Assembly: GCA_905215725.1 (NCBI GenBank)
Contig: CAJMRD010000021.1
Location: forward strand, 1-27,935
Source: an uncultured bacterium
GTDB taxonomy: Bacteria; Actinomycetota; Coriobacteriia; Coriobacteriales; Coriobacteriaceae
Reading direction: 5' to 3'
Length of the DNA stretch: 27,935 bases
Below, in pieces: positions 21,481 through 27,935 of this stretch. Position numbers and translations under genes: made by a program. Each line of letters opens with the position of its first letter. The stretch's first letter is position 1. Under the pieces are notes generated by a model, which was not told where the DNA came from, did no database searches, and saw only the letters and a list, made by a program, of their open reading frames with translations.

Positions 21481-22717
21481 TAATATAGGTACGATGCGGA
21501 AACTTTAGACCCGGGAACAGCTTACTCGTCAGTTCGCAGAAATAACCGTCCGTCATGCTCGCGATATAATCCACCACGGCTTGATCCTTGTCGTCCTGCC
21601 AGGCATAGGTGCGATCATAGTAGGAAAGCTGCTGCTCAATGCGCGAAATATGGTGCTTAAAGATGTAAGAGGACTCGTCACCACTGTTTAGATCCCGCAG
21701 GCAACGGTCGTAGAGCTTTTCGAACGCCTCGCGCAGCTCCACCTCGGAATCGCCTTCGATACCGCCCTTGCTATAGATCTTCTCGTAGTTCTCGCGCTTG
21801 GCTCGGCGGATTTCCTCAAACAGGTCCTCGCTCATCTCGATGCGCGGCTTACCATAGCTGTGCTCAACGATATCGATGGAGGCATGCGTGAGGATCCAAC
21901 TGTTGTAGGCACCGCCCCGGCCATCATCAAAAGCGTCGGGCGAAAGCAGGCCCGCCGCGATCGCATCCTGACGGTCACGACCGACGTAGGCAAGAATATC
22001 CGAGATGCGAACGACGCAGCCCTCGAGCGTCATGGGACGCAGATGCTCAATTGCGCTATAGCCCGTGGCAATGCAATCCTCAACCGTCTGGTCAATCTGG
22101 TCAAAGGAGCCCATGTCCGAGAGCTCAAACACACGCTGCTCGTACTCGCCGTTATGGCATAGCACGCCGTCGAGCGTCTGGAGCGACACGTTGCGGCCGT
22201 ACAGCGCGTCGACCACGCGGACCGACTGCACGTTATGGAAAAAATAACGCCCCGTACGCTCATGATAGATATCGTTGAGGAAGCGCTCGCCGGCATGGCC
22301 GAAAGGTGTGTGGCCCAAGTCGTGGCCAAGGCCAATCGCCTCGATCAGATCGCAATTGAGCCCCAGGGCGCGACCGATATCGCGCGCAATGCGCGAGACA
22401 AGCTGCACGTGCAAACCGCGGCGTGACAGATCGTCATTGCTACGGAAGCTAAAGACCTGCGTTTTACCTGCATAACGGGTGTACGCAGGAAGATGAAGTA
22501 TCTTTTCGGTATCGCGCATAAACGCCGGACGCATAAGCGTACCTTTGTCGGCGTCGCGATCAATACGACGAATGACCTGATCGTCGTTGCAACGATACGG
22601 GTTGACATAGCCCGAAGCAAGATCGGCGGCAATGCGCTCGACAAGTTCGGGCGACAACGCCGAGGGAATACGGTCCATGCGCGCCTTAATGACGGCCGTT
22701 TCTTGATTAATTGCCAT
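21470..22717 (-). CDS. dgt: dGTPase-family HD-domain triphosphohydrolase
   Basis: Hydrolyses dGTP or other dNTPs to the nucleoside and triphosphate. The 415 residues suit the family. The N-terminus has ILHLPAYTRYAGKTQVF. The HD metal site is His103 (RGLHVQLVSRIA), His132-Asp133 in GHDLGHTPFGHAGE (131-144), and a later Asp in VVRISDILAY. The ATG at 22717 follows AAGGAG at 7 nt. It lies 31 bp after the prepilin peptidase gene, probably in one transcript. The 3' end carries the SOS box of rarA. Nucleotide specificity cannot be read. Confidence 0.92.
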   Translation of the reverse strand: MAINQETAVIKARMDRIPSALSPELVERIAADLASGYVNPYRCNDDQVIRRIDRDADKGTLMRPAFMRDTEKILHLPAYTRYAGKTQVFSFRSNDDLSRRGLHVQLVSRIARDIGRALGLNCDLIEAIGLGHDLGHTPFGHAGERFLNDIYHERTGRYFFHNVQSVRVVDALYGRNVSLQTLDGVLCHNGEYEQRVFELSDMGSFDQIDQTVEDCIATGYSAIEHLRPMTLEGCVVRISDILAYVGRDRQDAIAAGLLSPDAFDDGRGGAYNSWILTHASIDIVEHSYGKPRIEMSEDLFEEIRRAKRENYEKIYSKGGIEGDSEVELREAFEKLYDRCLRDLNSGDESSYIFKHHISRIEQQLSYYDRTYAWQDDKDQAVVDYIASMTDGYFCELTSKLFPGLKFPHRTYINER

Positions 22718-22748
22718 GGCATGCTCCTTAAGAAGGATGCGCAATCGG

Positions 22749-23171
22749 TTACAAAGTGCAGCCCACGACCTCGATTATGGCAAAAATCGGCACCAAAAAC
22801 GGGAGCAATGGCAGGGAGCGCGATTTTGTGAAGAGGCAGGAGAGGGCCAGGGCCAGGAGTGCGACGGCAAATGCCACGATGCCACCCATAGGGTCGAGCG
22901 TGCAAAGCGCGAAGAGCGCCTTGGCATCCCCCATGCCGATGCCCGGGATTTGGCGAAGACGACGCCAGAGGGACTCAGTCAGCACGAGAGCAAGATAGAC
23001 GATGACCGCAAGACCGGCATGGTCAAGCGCCGTGTTAACGCCTTTGTCGAGCCAAACGCCCGCCAACGCCGCCACTGCACATGCGCCGGCAAGCCCATTG
23101 GGAAACCGTCGCTCTCGGGCATCAATTGCCACGCCGGCAAAGATGCAAATCCAAAACGGGATATAGGCCAT
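22749..23171 (-). CDS. A24-family prepilin peptidase, short form
   Basis: A membrane aspartyl protease of 140 residues that lacks the N-terminal methylation domain of full prepilin peptidases. The two catalytic aspartates are visible: Asp17 in AIDARERRFPN and Asp82 in GMGDAK (79-84). Several hydrophobic helices surround them. The ATG at 23171 follows AGGAGG; an upstream in-frame start would read into the hairpin. No pilin or Tad/Com genes are in the window, so its substrate is unknown. It is separated from the upstream glycosyltransferase by a terminator-like hairpin only about 30 bp before its ATG, and leads into the dGTPase gene. Confidence 0.88.
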   Translation of the reverse strand: MAYIPFWICIFAGVAIDARERRFPNGLAGACAVAALAGVWLDKGVNTALDHAGLAVIVYLALVLTESLWRRLRQIPGIGMGDAKALFALCTLDPMGGIVAFAVALLALALSCLFTKSRSLPLLPFLVPIFAIIEVVGCTL

Positions 23172-23202
23172 CGGACTCCTCCTCGAGCTGCATCGCAAAA
23201 GC

Positions 23203-23244
23203 AAAAACCACCACAAAGGTGCCTGTCCCCTTTGCGGTGGTTTT
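23203..23244 (-). terminator. REP-like hairpin acting as glycosyltransferase terminator
   Basis: Arms of 15 bp (23204-23218 and 23230-23244, one mismatch) are built on AAAACCACC/GGTGGTTTT, with an 11 nt loop GTGCCTGTCCC. On the minus strand the stem is followed by a T-rich stretch (TTTTTGCTTTT, 23197-23207, partly in the stem). It lies 8 bp past the glycosyltransferase stop. The GGTGCCTGTCCC core resembles dispersed REP-type palindromes known from many bacteria (from memory). Confidence 0.75.
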
Positions 23245-23252
23245 GGTGGTGG

Positions 23253-24548
23253 TTATTTGGCGCCTTGCATGACCTCGTCAAGGGTAACGTTTACGGCATG
23301 CTGGGTAGGAACCCAGTCGACCTTCAGGAACAGCGCGGCCACCGTGATGGGGATATAGCTGAACATAAAGATCGGGAAGGTAAACAGGTTAGTCACCAGA
23401 CGCCACTTTTGCGCGCAGTGAATATGCTTGTACTCAAAGATAGTCGTGAGCAGCGCCAGGATGAAAAAAGTCTGATACATCATGGCGAAGGTCATAATGA
23501 GCGACGCGGCACAGGCCTGCATCTCGACTTCGGTAGCCAAAAAGCCGTGCGAGAGTCCACCCACGATCAGGAACGTCGCATTGGCGAGCATCGAGATGAG
23601 CGACAGCAGCATACCCGGGGCGATCGTCATGAACATGTCGTAGGCGGCAAAGCGATGGTAGCGGAAGGTCGACTTGACCAGGTGCTTACCGTAGGTAAAG
23701 AACACCTGGTAAAAGCCCTTGGTCCAGCGCATACGCTGCTTCCAGGATGCCTTGAACGTCACGGGTTGCTCGTCAAAGAACTCCGCCGGCGCATAGCCAA
23801 TGCGAATACCGTGAATAGCGCAGAACGTAGTGAACTGAATGTCCTCGGTCAGCGTGTGGAACTGCCAACCGTGCATGCCCTCGATAACGCTTGACGAGAT
23901 AAGGTAACCCGAACCCGAAACAGCGCAGGACGTCTTGCAGATATTACGCGCGTTGTTGAGGAAGCGCGCCTCGCGTAGATACCACGTGGCATTAGCAGCC
24001 GAGATCCACGAGCTGCCGAAGTTCTTGGAATTGCGATAGCTCGTGACCACATGGAAGCCCTGGTCAAAGGCATCATTCATCTTGGAAACGTAATCGCGGG
24101 AGATAACGTTATCGGCATCGAAGATAAAGTAGCCCTCAAACGTGTCGGGATACTCGTTGAGAATGCGGTCGAAGCCAAAGTCCATGACCCAGCTCTTGCC
24201 CTTGCGGGCCAGGTCGTTGCGCTCATAAACGATGGCACCCGCCTCGCGCGCGAGCTGCGCCGTGTTGTCGGTGCAGGCATCGGCGACCACGAAGACCTCG
24301 ATAAGCTCGGACGGATAATCCTGATCCTTGATGGAGCGAACAAGGTTGGCGATCACGGCCTCCTCGTTATGCGCCGCGATAAAGAAGGCATAACGATGGA
24401 GCTTTTTGGCCTTAGGGGGCGCGACCTCGCCACGAAGAGCGCCAATGACAAAGAAGACCACCTGGTACAGAAAGCAGACCGTGAGCAGCGTGACGACAAT
24501 CTGGTTGAAGATCACGATGGGTGTGTTGGTTTGTAAAAAGGCGAGCAT
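23253..24548 (-). CDS. Membrane family-2 glycosyltransferase
   Basis: A processive-type GT2 enzyme of 431 residues, probably making or extending a cell-surface polysaccharide or glycolipid. A membrane helix at about 12-38 is followed by the GT-A domain: FIAAHNEEAV, DACTDNT, DAD at 144-146, TED at 234-236 and QRMRW at 271-275 (the QxxRW motif of cellulose, hyaluronan and poly-GlcNAc synthases). At least three C-terminal membrane helices follow. The ATG at 24548 has GGGAG upstream. It appears monocistronic with its own hairpin terminator. The sugar donor and acceptor are unknown, and no accessory polysaccharide genes are nearby. Confidence 0.88.
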   Translation of the reverse strand: MLAFLQTNTPIVIFNQIVVTLLTVCFLYQVVFFVIGALRGEVAPPKAKKLHRYAFFIAAHNEEAVIANLVRSIKDQDYPSELIEVFVVADACTDNTAQLAREAGAIVYERNDLARKGKSWVMDFGFDRILNEYPDTFEGYFIFDADNVISRDYVSKMNDAFDQGFHVVTSYRNSKNFGSSWISAANATWYLREARFLNNARNICKTSCAVSGSGYLISSSVIEGMHGWQFHTLTEDIQFTTFCAIHGIRIGYAPAEFFDEQPVTFKASWKQRMRWTKGFYQVFFTYGKHLVKSTFRYHRFAAYDMFMTIAPGMLLSLISMLANATFLIVGGLSHGFLATEVEMQACAASLIMTFAMMYQTFFILALLTTIFEYKHIHCAQKWRLVTNLFTFPIFMFSYIPITVAALFLKVDWVPTQHAVNVTLDEVMQGAK

Positions 24549-24630
24549 GCAGGCTCCCAGCAACGCGTAACGTAAACAATCGTATATCTTACCGCAGGCT
24601 TACCGAGTTCAAGAAACCACCTAATACTGG

Positions 24631-25644
24631 CTAGGCTTCGAGAAGACCGAGCTGCGGAACGATTTCATCTCCAACGGCCGTGCGACCGAGCGAGCGCGGA
24701 GCCAGATCGTCGAGAACCGCAGCGAGATCCCACGGCAGCTCGTCGCGGCACTCAATGCGCTCCCCCGTCACGGGATGGTCGAACGCCACGCGCCAGGAAT
24801 GAAGGAACTGCCTGGTCAGGCCCTGGTCGGCGCGCGCATCGCACTTGCCGTAGAGTGGATCGCCCACGCAGGCGTGGTTGATATGACGCATATGCACGCG
24901 AATCTGGTGCGTGCGACCGGTAAACAGATGGCACTCAACGAGCGTATAACCATCGTCAAAGCGCGTGGAATCGAAGCGCTCGAGGACTTTAAAGGTCGTA
25001 ATGGCCTGACGGGCAAAGGGGTCGTCCGAAACCGCCATCTTGACGCGGTCGCGCATAGAACGGGCGATACCGGTATTGATGGTGCCCTCGTCCATGGCGA
25101 TGTGCCCGTGGACAAGCGTGATATAGCGGCGGTCGAGCGTACGCGTGCGAATGAGATTTTGAAGTGCGCGCTGCGTGTCGTCGTCCTTTGCCGCAAGCAT
25201 GAGACCCGAGGTATCGCGATCCAGGCGATGCACGATGCCGGGGCGGTCCTCACCCTGCACGGTACCAAGATGATCGATACCGCAGTGGTAGACCAAGGCG
25301 TTCGCAAGCGTGCCGCTCTCGTGGCCGTGGGCGGGATGGCACACCAGGCCGCGCTGCTTGGAGAGCACGATAAGGTAGTCGTCTTCGTAGCGGATATCGA
25401 GAGGAATGGCCTCGGGAATCACGTCGGTCGGGTCGTGTGGCTCGGGCAGATCGACCGAAATGCGGTCGCCGGAGCGCACGGCATACTTTTTTGACAGGCA
25501 GGTCTCGCCGTTAACGGCAACGGCGCCGCCCTCGATCAGATGCGCGCAGGCAGAACGCGTGGGGCAGCCGTCATTGGCGCCCAGATAGGCATCGAGACGC
25601 TGGCCAGCGCAATCGTCGGCAACAAGAATATGGATGTCGGCCAT
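24631..25644 (-). CDS. RluA/RluD-family pseudouridine synthase
   Basis: Converts uridine to pseudouridine in RNA, most likely 23S rRNA. Of 337 residues, an N-terminal S4 domain covers about 12-65 (GQRLDAYL, AHLIEGGAVAVNG). The catalytic domain has HRLDRDTSGL (139-148) with catalytic Asp142, then YITLVHGH and the C-terminal GRTHQIRVHM motif. The ATG at 25644 shares one base with the lspA stop (TAATG), so translation is coupled. The lspA-rluD pair is a common arrangement. RluD is the likeliest identity, but the family is large. Confidence 0.94.
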   Translation of the reverse strand: MADIHILVADDCAGQRLDAYLGANDGCPTRSACAHLIEGGAVAVNGETCLSKKYAVRSGDRISVDLPEPHDPTDVIPEAIPLDIRYEDDYLIVLSKQRGLVCHPAHGHESGTLANALVYHCGIDHLGTVQGEDRPGIVHRLDRDTSGLMLAAKDDDTQRALQNLIRTRTLDRRYITLVHGHIAMDEGTINTGIARSMRDRVKMAVSDDPFARQAITTFKVLERFDSTRFDDGYTLVECHLFTGRTHQIRVHMRHINHACVGDPLYGKCDARADQGLTRQFLHSWRVAFDHPVTGERIECRDELPWDLAAVLDDLAPRSLGRTAVGDEIVPQLGLLEA

Positions 25645-26243
25645 TAACGCTCATTCCTTTCGCGAATCTTGCGGGCACGCTCCCCACGCTGCTTGGCTTT
25701 GCGTTTGGCGCGGGCCTCGTCACGGGCATTGAGCTCGGCAGTCGCATCAACTTCGCGGGCCGCAGGGCTCAAGAACATGTAGCCGATAAGGGCAATCACG
25801 ACGCCTACGGTGATGCCGATATCGGCCACGTTAAAGACGGGGAAGTCGATGAAGGTGGTGGCAATAAAATCGGTCACGAAGCCAAAGACAAGGCGATCGA
25901 TCGCGTTGCCGATAGCGCCGCCAGCAACCATAGCCATGCCCACAACCTCAAGATGGGCGAGCTGGGATGCACGAACGAGGTACACGGCGATAGCGATAAT
26001 GACCGCCAACGCCAGCACGGCAAACGCGATGCCATGCCCCTCGCCCATGCTAAAGGCAGCACCGATATTGCGGACAAATAGAAAGTCGATCACACCGGGG
26101 ATAACAGTCACATGTAAAGCGTCGCCCACGGCACGAACCGCAAGCTTGGCCAGCTGGTCAACGAGCAGCACAACCAGTGCCACACCACCAGCAACACCCA
26201 GCCGCCAACCCAAAGGCGGCGTCATAACCCCAGTACGACCCAA
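25644..26243 (-). CDS. lspA: Lipoprotein signal peptidase (signal peptidase II)
   Basis: Cleaves signal peptides from prolipoproteins after lipidation, in the inner membrane. Of 199 residues, four hydrophobic helices are visible (17-35, 71-90, 99-117, 142-160). The NxGAAF motif is VRNIGAAF, and the catalytic aspartates are Asp116 in GNAIDRL and Asp141 in FNVADIGI. After the last helix a 37-residue basic tail rich in Arg, Lys and Glu is longer than usual. Two starts are possible. TTG 26243 has AGGGGA about 5 nt upstream, while ATG 26225 has only GGGG directly against it; TTG was chosen with moderate confidence. Confidence 0.93.
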   Translation of the reverse strand: MGRTGVMTPPLGWRLGVAGGVALVVLLVDQLAKLAVRAVGDALHVTVIPGVIDFLFVRNIGAAFSMGEGHGIAFAVLALAVIIAIAVYLVRASQLAHLEVVGMAMVAGGAIGNAIDRLVFGFVTDFIATTFIDFPVFNVADIGITVGVVIALIGYMFLSPAAREVDATAELNARDEARAKRKAKQRGERARKIRERNER

Positions 26244-26295
26244 AGAAATCCCCTACCCTCAAGAACATCGAATTCCGTTTAACACAAGTAAACAT

Positions 26296-26301
26296 CTTAT
26301 A
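26296..26301 (-). promoter_or_regulatory. Candidate -10 element of lspA-rluD
   Basis: TATAAG on the minus strand lies about 55 bp upstream of lspA, after the terminator at 26357-26392. No good -35 hexamer was found at the right distance. Confidence 0.4.
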
Positions 26302-26356
26302 TTGCCACAAGCAGAGCGCACGACATATCCACCAACGCAAGCGAAATATCCAGCAC

Positions 26357-26392
26357 AAAACAAAAGCGACATTCCGAATAACGGAATGTCGC
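26357..26392 (-). terminator. Intrinsic terminator ending the ileS downstream region
   Basis: A perfect 11 bp stem, GCGACATTCCG/CGGAATGTCGC (26366-26376 and 26382-26392), has a 5 nt loop. On the minus strand it is followed by TTTTGTTTT (26357-26365). It lies 226 bp past the ileS stop, so transcripts from ileS or from a local promoter would carry the structured region before it. Confidence 0.93.
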
Positions 26393-26399
26393 TAAATAG

Positions 26400-26474
26400 C
26401 TTTCGACTAAGAGCACTGGTCGAAAGAGAAGGCTCTAGTTCCAACAATGGAAAAGCCGCGTTGCCGTCACCAAC
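26400..26474 (-). other. Stem-loop cluster upstream of the terminator
   Basis: Three small hairpins sit here: CTTTCGAC/GTCGAAAG (26400-26407, 26419-26426, 11 nt loop); GGCT/AGCC enclosing TTCCA/TGGAA (26431-26457); and GTTG/CAAC (26460-26474). No open frame is convincing. With the neighbouring hairpins they suggest structured RNA on the minus-strand transcript, although the strand is not proven. Confidence 0.5.
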
Positions 26475-26479
26475 AGCGA

Positions 26480-26577
26480 AAACGTCCCTAAGCGAGCAAG
26501 GTGACGTGAAAGAGGAGGGAAGCGTACTTTGGTACGCGACCGACGATTGAACGTCAGATTGCCGCTTAGGGGCGTTT
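26480..26577. other. 100-nt long imperfect hairpin, candidate structured RNA or repeat
   Basis: A single long hairpin with an outer 15 bp stem (26480-26494 with 26563-26577, one U-G on the plus strand), then GCAA/TTGC, then TGACGT/ACGTCA (26502-26507, 26551-26556). A large 14 by 13 nt internal loop follows, and the terminal stem is GCGTAC/GTACGC with a 4 nt loop. One loop side is purine-rich (AGAGGAGGG); the minus strand reads CCCTCCTCT there. Competing helices exist: CGTCACC (26465-26471) with GGTGACG (26500-26506), and ACCGACG (26539-26545) with CGTCGGT (26582-26588). Confidence 0.6.
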
Positions 26578-26587
26578 GCAGCGTCGG

Positions 26588-26620
26588 TAGGTTATGGCGT
26601 TCTACGAACGCCATAACCTA
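26588..26620. repeat. Perfect 15-bp hairpin overlapping the ileS stop codon
   Basis: TAGGTTATGGCGTTC (26588-26602) and its exact complement (26606-26620) flank a TAC loop. On the minus strand the stem starts with the ileS stop codon TAG itself. No T-tract follows, so it is not a standard terminator. It may protect the mRNA 3' end or be part of the repeat-like region beside it. Confidence 0.8.
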
Positions 26621-27935
26621 CAGCGCGTCAGCGCAGCGCTTGCAGATATGTGCATGGCCGTTGTACTCGCCGACGGTGGTGCGGTAGTTCCAGCAACGGT
26701 CGCAGCACTCGCCCTCGGCAGCCTCGATAGCAACGGAGAGCTCCTCGCCCTGGGTCAGCTCAACATCGGAGACGATGTAGAACTCGGCCAGGTCGACGGC
26801 CTTGTCGCCGGTCAGCAGCGCGTACATCTCGGCGGGAACGACCGCCTTGACGCGGACCTGCTGGCTCTTGGTGAAGGTACCGGCGGAGCGGGCATCCTCA
26901 AGGGCCTTGGTCACGGCGCTACGGAGCTCGAGCGAAGCCTCGAGCACGCCCTCAAACTCATTGGCCTCGTCAACCGTGATAGGCGACTTGTACCAATCGA
27001 GCAGCGCGGCGTACTTCTGGTGATCGACGCAGCCGGCGGGCGCATAGGCCATGGCCTCATCGACCGTGTAGGACAGGATCGGCTGCAGGTCGCGCATGAG
27101 CATCGAGAAGAGCTCGGCCAGCACGGTCTGGGCGCTGCGGCGCTCGAGCGAGCCGGGCTTGTCGCAGTACAGACGGTCCTTCAGGGCATCGAGGTACACG
27201 TTGGAGAGCTCGGTAACCACGAAGTCGTAGAGTGCACGGTAGGCACGCGGGAACTCGTAGCTGGCGTAGGCATCGTCGACCTCGGCCTGGACCTGGGTCA
27301 GGCGGGCAACCATGAGCTTATCGAGCGGCAGCAGGTCGGCAAAGGCGACGCCGTCGGTCTCGGGCTCAAACTGACCCTCGAGCTCGGAGAGCAGGAAGCG
27401 CAGCGTGTTGCGGAAACGACGGTAGGCATCGGACGTACGGGCAAGAATCTCGTGGTCGATGGACACGTCGGAGCTGGTGTCGACGGAGGCAACCCACAGG
27501 CGGATGATGTCGGCACCCATCTCGTCGCAGACCTTATTGGGGTCGATGACGTTGCCGAGCGACTTGGACATCTTGCGGCCCTGGCCGTCGAGGGTGAAGC
27601 CCTGCGAGACGACTGCCTTGTACGGAGCGTGGCCGTTGGCACCCACCGAGGTCAGCAGCGAGCTCTGGAACCAACCGCGGTGCTGGTCGGAGCCCTCCAG
27701 GTACATGTCGGCCGGGAAGCGCAGGCCCTCGGCCTCGCGGTGCTTCAGCACGGAGGTGTGCGACACGCCGCTCTCCCACCACACGTCGAGGATGTCCTTC
27801 TCGGGGGTCAGCTCGGTGCAGCCGCACGTCTCGCACTTCACGCCGCGCGGCAGGTAGTCGGACGGATCGTGCGTGAACCACGCGTCGGCGCCCTCGCGGT
27901 AGAACAGGTCGATCACCGCGTCGAACGTCTCGGCC
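26618..27935 (-). CDS. ileS: Isoleucyl-tRNA synthetase, C-terminal part (5' end outside window)
   Basis: The visible 439 codons are the C-terminal part of a class I synthetase that charges tRNA-Ile; the start is beyond the right edge. Visible features are the catalytic-domain end (DVWWESGVSHTSVL, YLEGSDQHRGWFQSSLL), the GRKMSKSLGNVIDP loop with KMSKS, the anticodon-binding domain (YRRFRNTLRFLL, YEFPRAYRALYDF) and a C-terminal zinc finger with Cys pairs CCDRCWNY and CKRC. The stop codon is embedded in a perfect hairpin. lspA follows downstream, a common order in Gram-positive bacteria. Confidence 0.97.
   Translation of the reverse strand, partial: AETFDAVIDLFYREGADAWFTHDPSDYLPRGVKCETCGCTELTPEKDILDVWWESGVSHTSVLKHREAEGLRFPADMYLEGSDQHRGWFQSSLLTSVGANGHAPYKAVVSQGFTLDGQGRKMSKSLGNVIDPNKVCDEMGADIIRLWVASVDTSSDVSIDHEILARTSDAYRRFRNTLRFLLSELEGQFEPETDGVAFADLLPLDKLMVARLTQVQAEVDDAYASYEFPRAYRALYDFVVTELSNVYLDALKDRLYCDKPGSLERRSAQTVLAELFSMLMRDLQPILSYTVDEAMAYAPAGCVDHQKYAALLDWYKSPITVDEANEFEGVLEASLELRSAVTKALEDARSAGTFTKSQQVRVKAVVPAEMYALLTGDKAVDLAEFYIVSDVELTQGEELSVAIEAAEGECCDRCWNYRTTVGEYNGHAHICKRCADAL

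Noticed and set aside
25810..26550. Plus-strand open frame across lspA and the ileS-lspA gap
   Set aside because: Runs through two hairpins and a terminator, is Ser/Thr/Pro-rich with no domain, and lacks a ribosome site.
1..27935. CRISPR array, tRNA or rRNA genes, or prophage
   Set aside because: No regularly spaced repeats, no cloverleaf sequences ending in CCA-type acceptor stems and no phage structural or integrase genes were seen.

Overview
The window reads as ordinary chromosomal core sequence from a high-GC Gram-positive bacterium of the class Coriobacteriia. Gene content, codon use and protein sequences resemble Collinsella, but that assignment comes from recognition and not from a search. 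Nearly everything is on the minus strand in tight operons, with 1-11 bp overlaps, ATGA junctions and AGGAG-type ribosome sites. The one plus-strand gene is an RpiR-type regulator at 2537-3394, divergent from a phosphotransferase (PTS) permease.

Layout, read along the minus strand from right to left. The 3' part of ileS (26618-27935) enters from the right edge. It is followed by a 374 bp gap full of stem-loops that ends in an intrinsic terminator. Next come lspA-rluD, a membrane GT2 glycosyltransferase, and a small prepilin peptidase with a dGTPase-like HD protein. rarA has its own promoter, overlapped by a perfect LexA-type SOS box. Then comes a stress-sigma cluster: a membrane coiled-coil protein, an RsbW-like protein, a SigB/F/G-type sigma factor and an AI-2E-family transporter, closed by a terminator. 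After that is alaS-ruvX-mltG-yqeG-aroK-aroB-like, then a Xaa-Pro peptidase with a structured leader and a terminator. The last minus-strand operon is efp-asp23-nusB-xseB-tlyA-nadK-recN. It converges on rpiR, and rpiR diverges from a fructose-family PTS EIIBCA gene.

Most genes are housekeeping: translation (ileS, alaS, efp, rluD, tlyA), replication and repair (recN, rarA, ruvX, xseB, the dGTPase), envelope (mltG, lspA, the glycosyltransferase), cofactor and aromatic metabolism (nadK, aroK) and stress control (the sigma cluster, asp23). No CRISPR array, tRNA, rRNA, phage or intact insertion sequence was seen.

The most interesting points are: (1) an AroB-family protein beside a canonical shikimate kinase that has lost the zinc ligands and the NAD and substrate motifs of 3-dehydroquinate synthase; (2) a sigma-factor cluster whose RsbW-like partner has lost the ATP-binding boxes and has no RsbV beside it; (3) an SOS box on the rarA promoter; (4) about 250 bp of nested and mutually exclusive stem-loops downstream of ileS, with a C-rich loop and a terminator, which could be an undescribed RNA or repeat element; and (5) several dispersed palindromes that look like REP elements.
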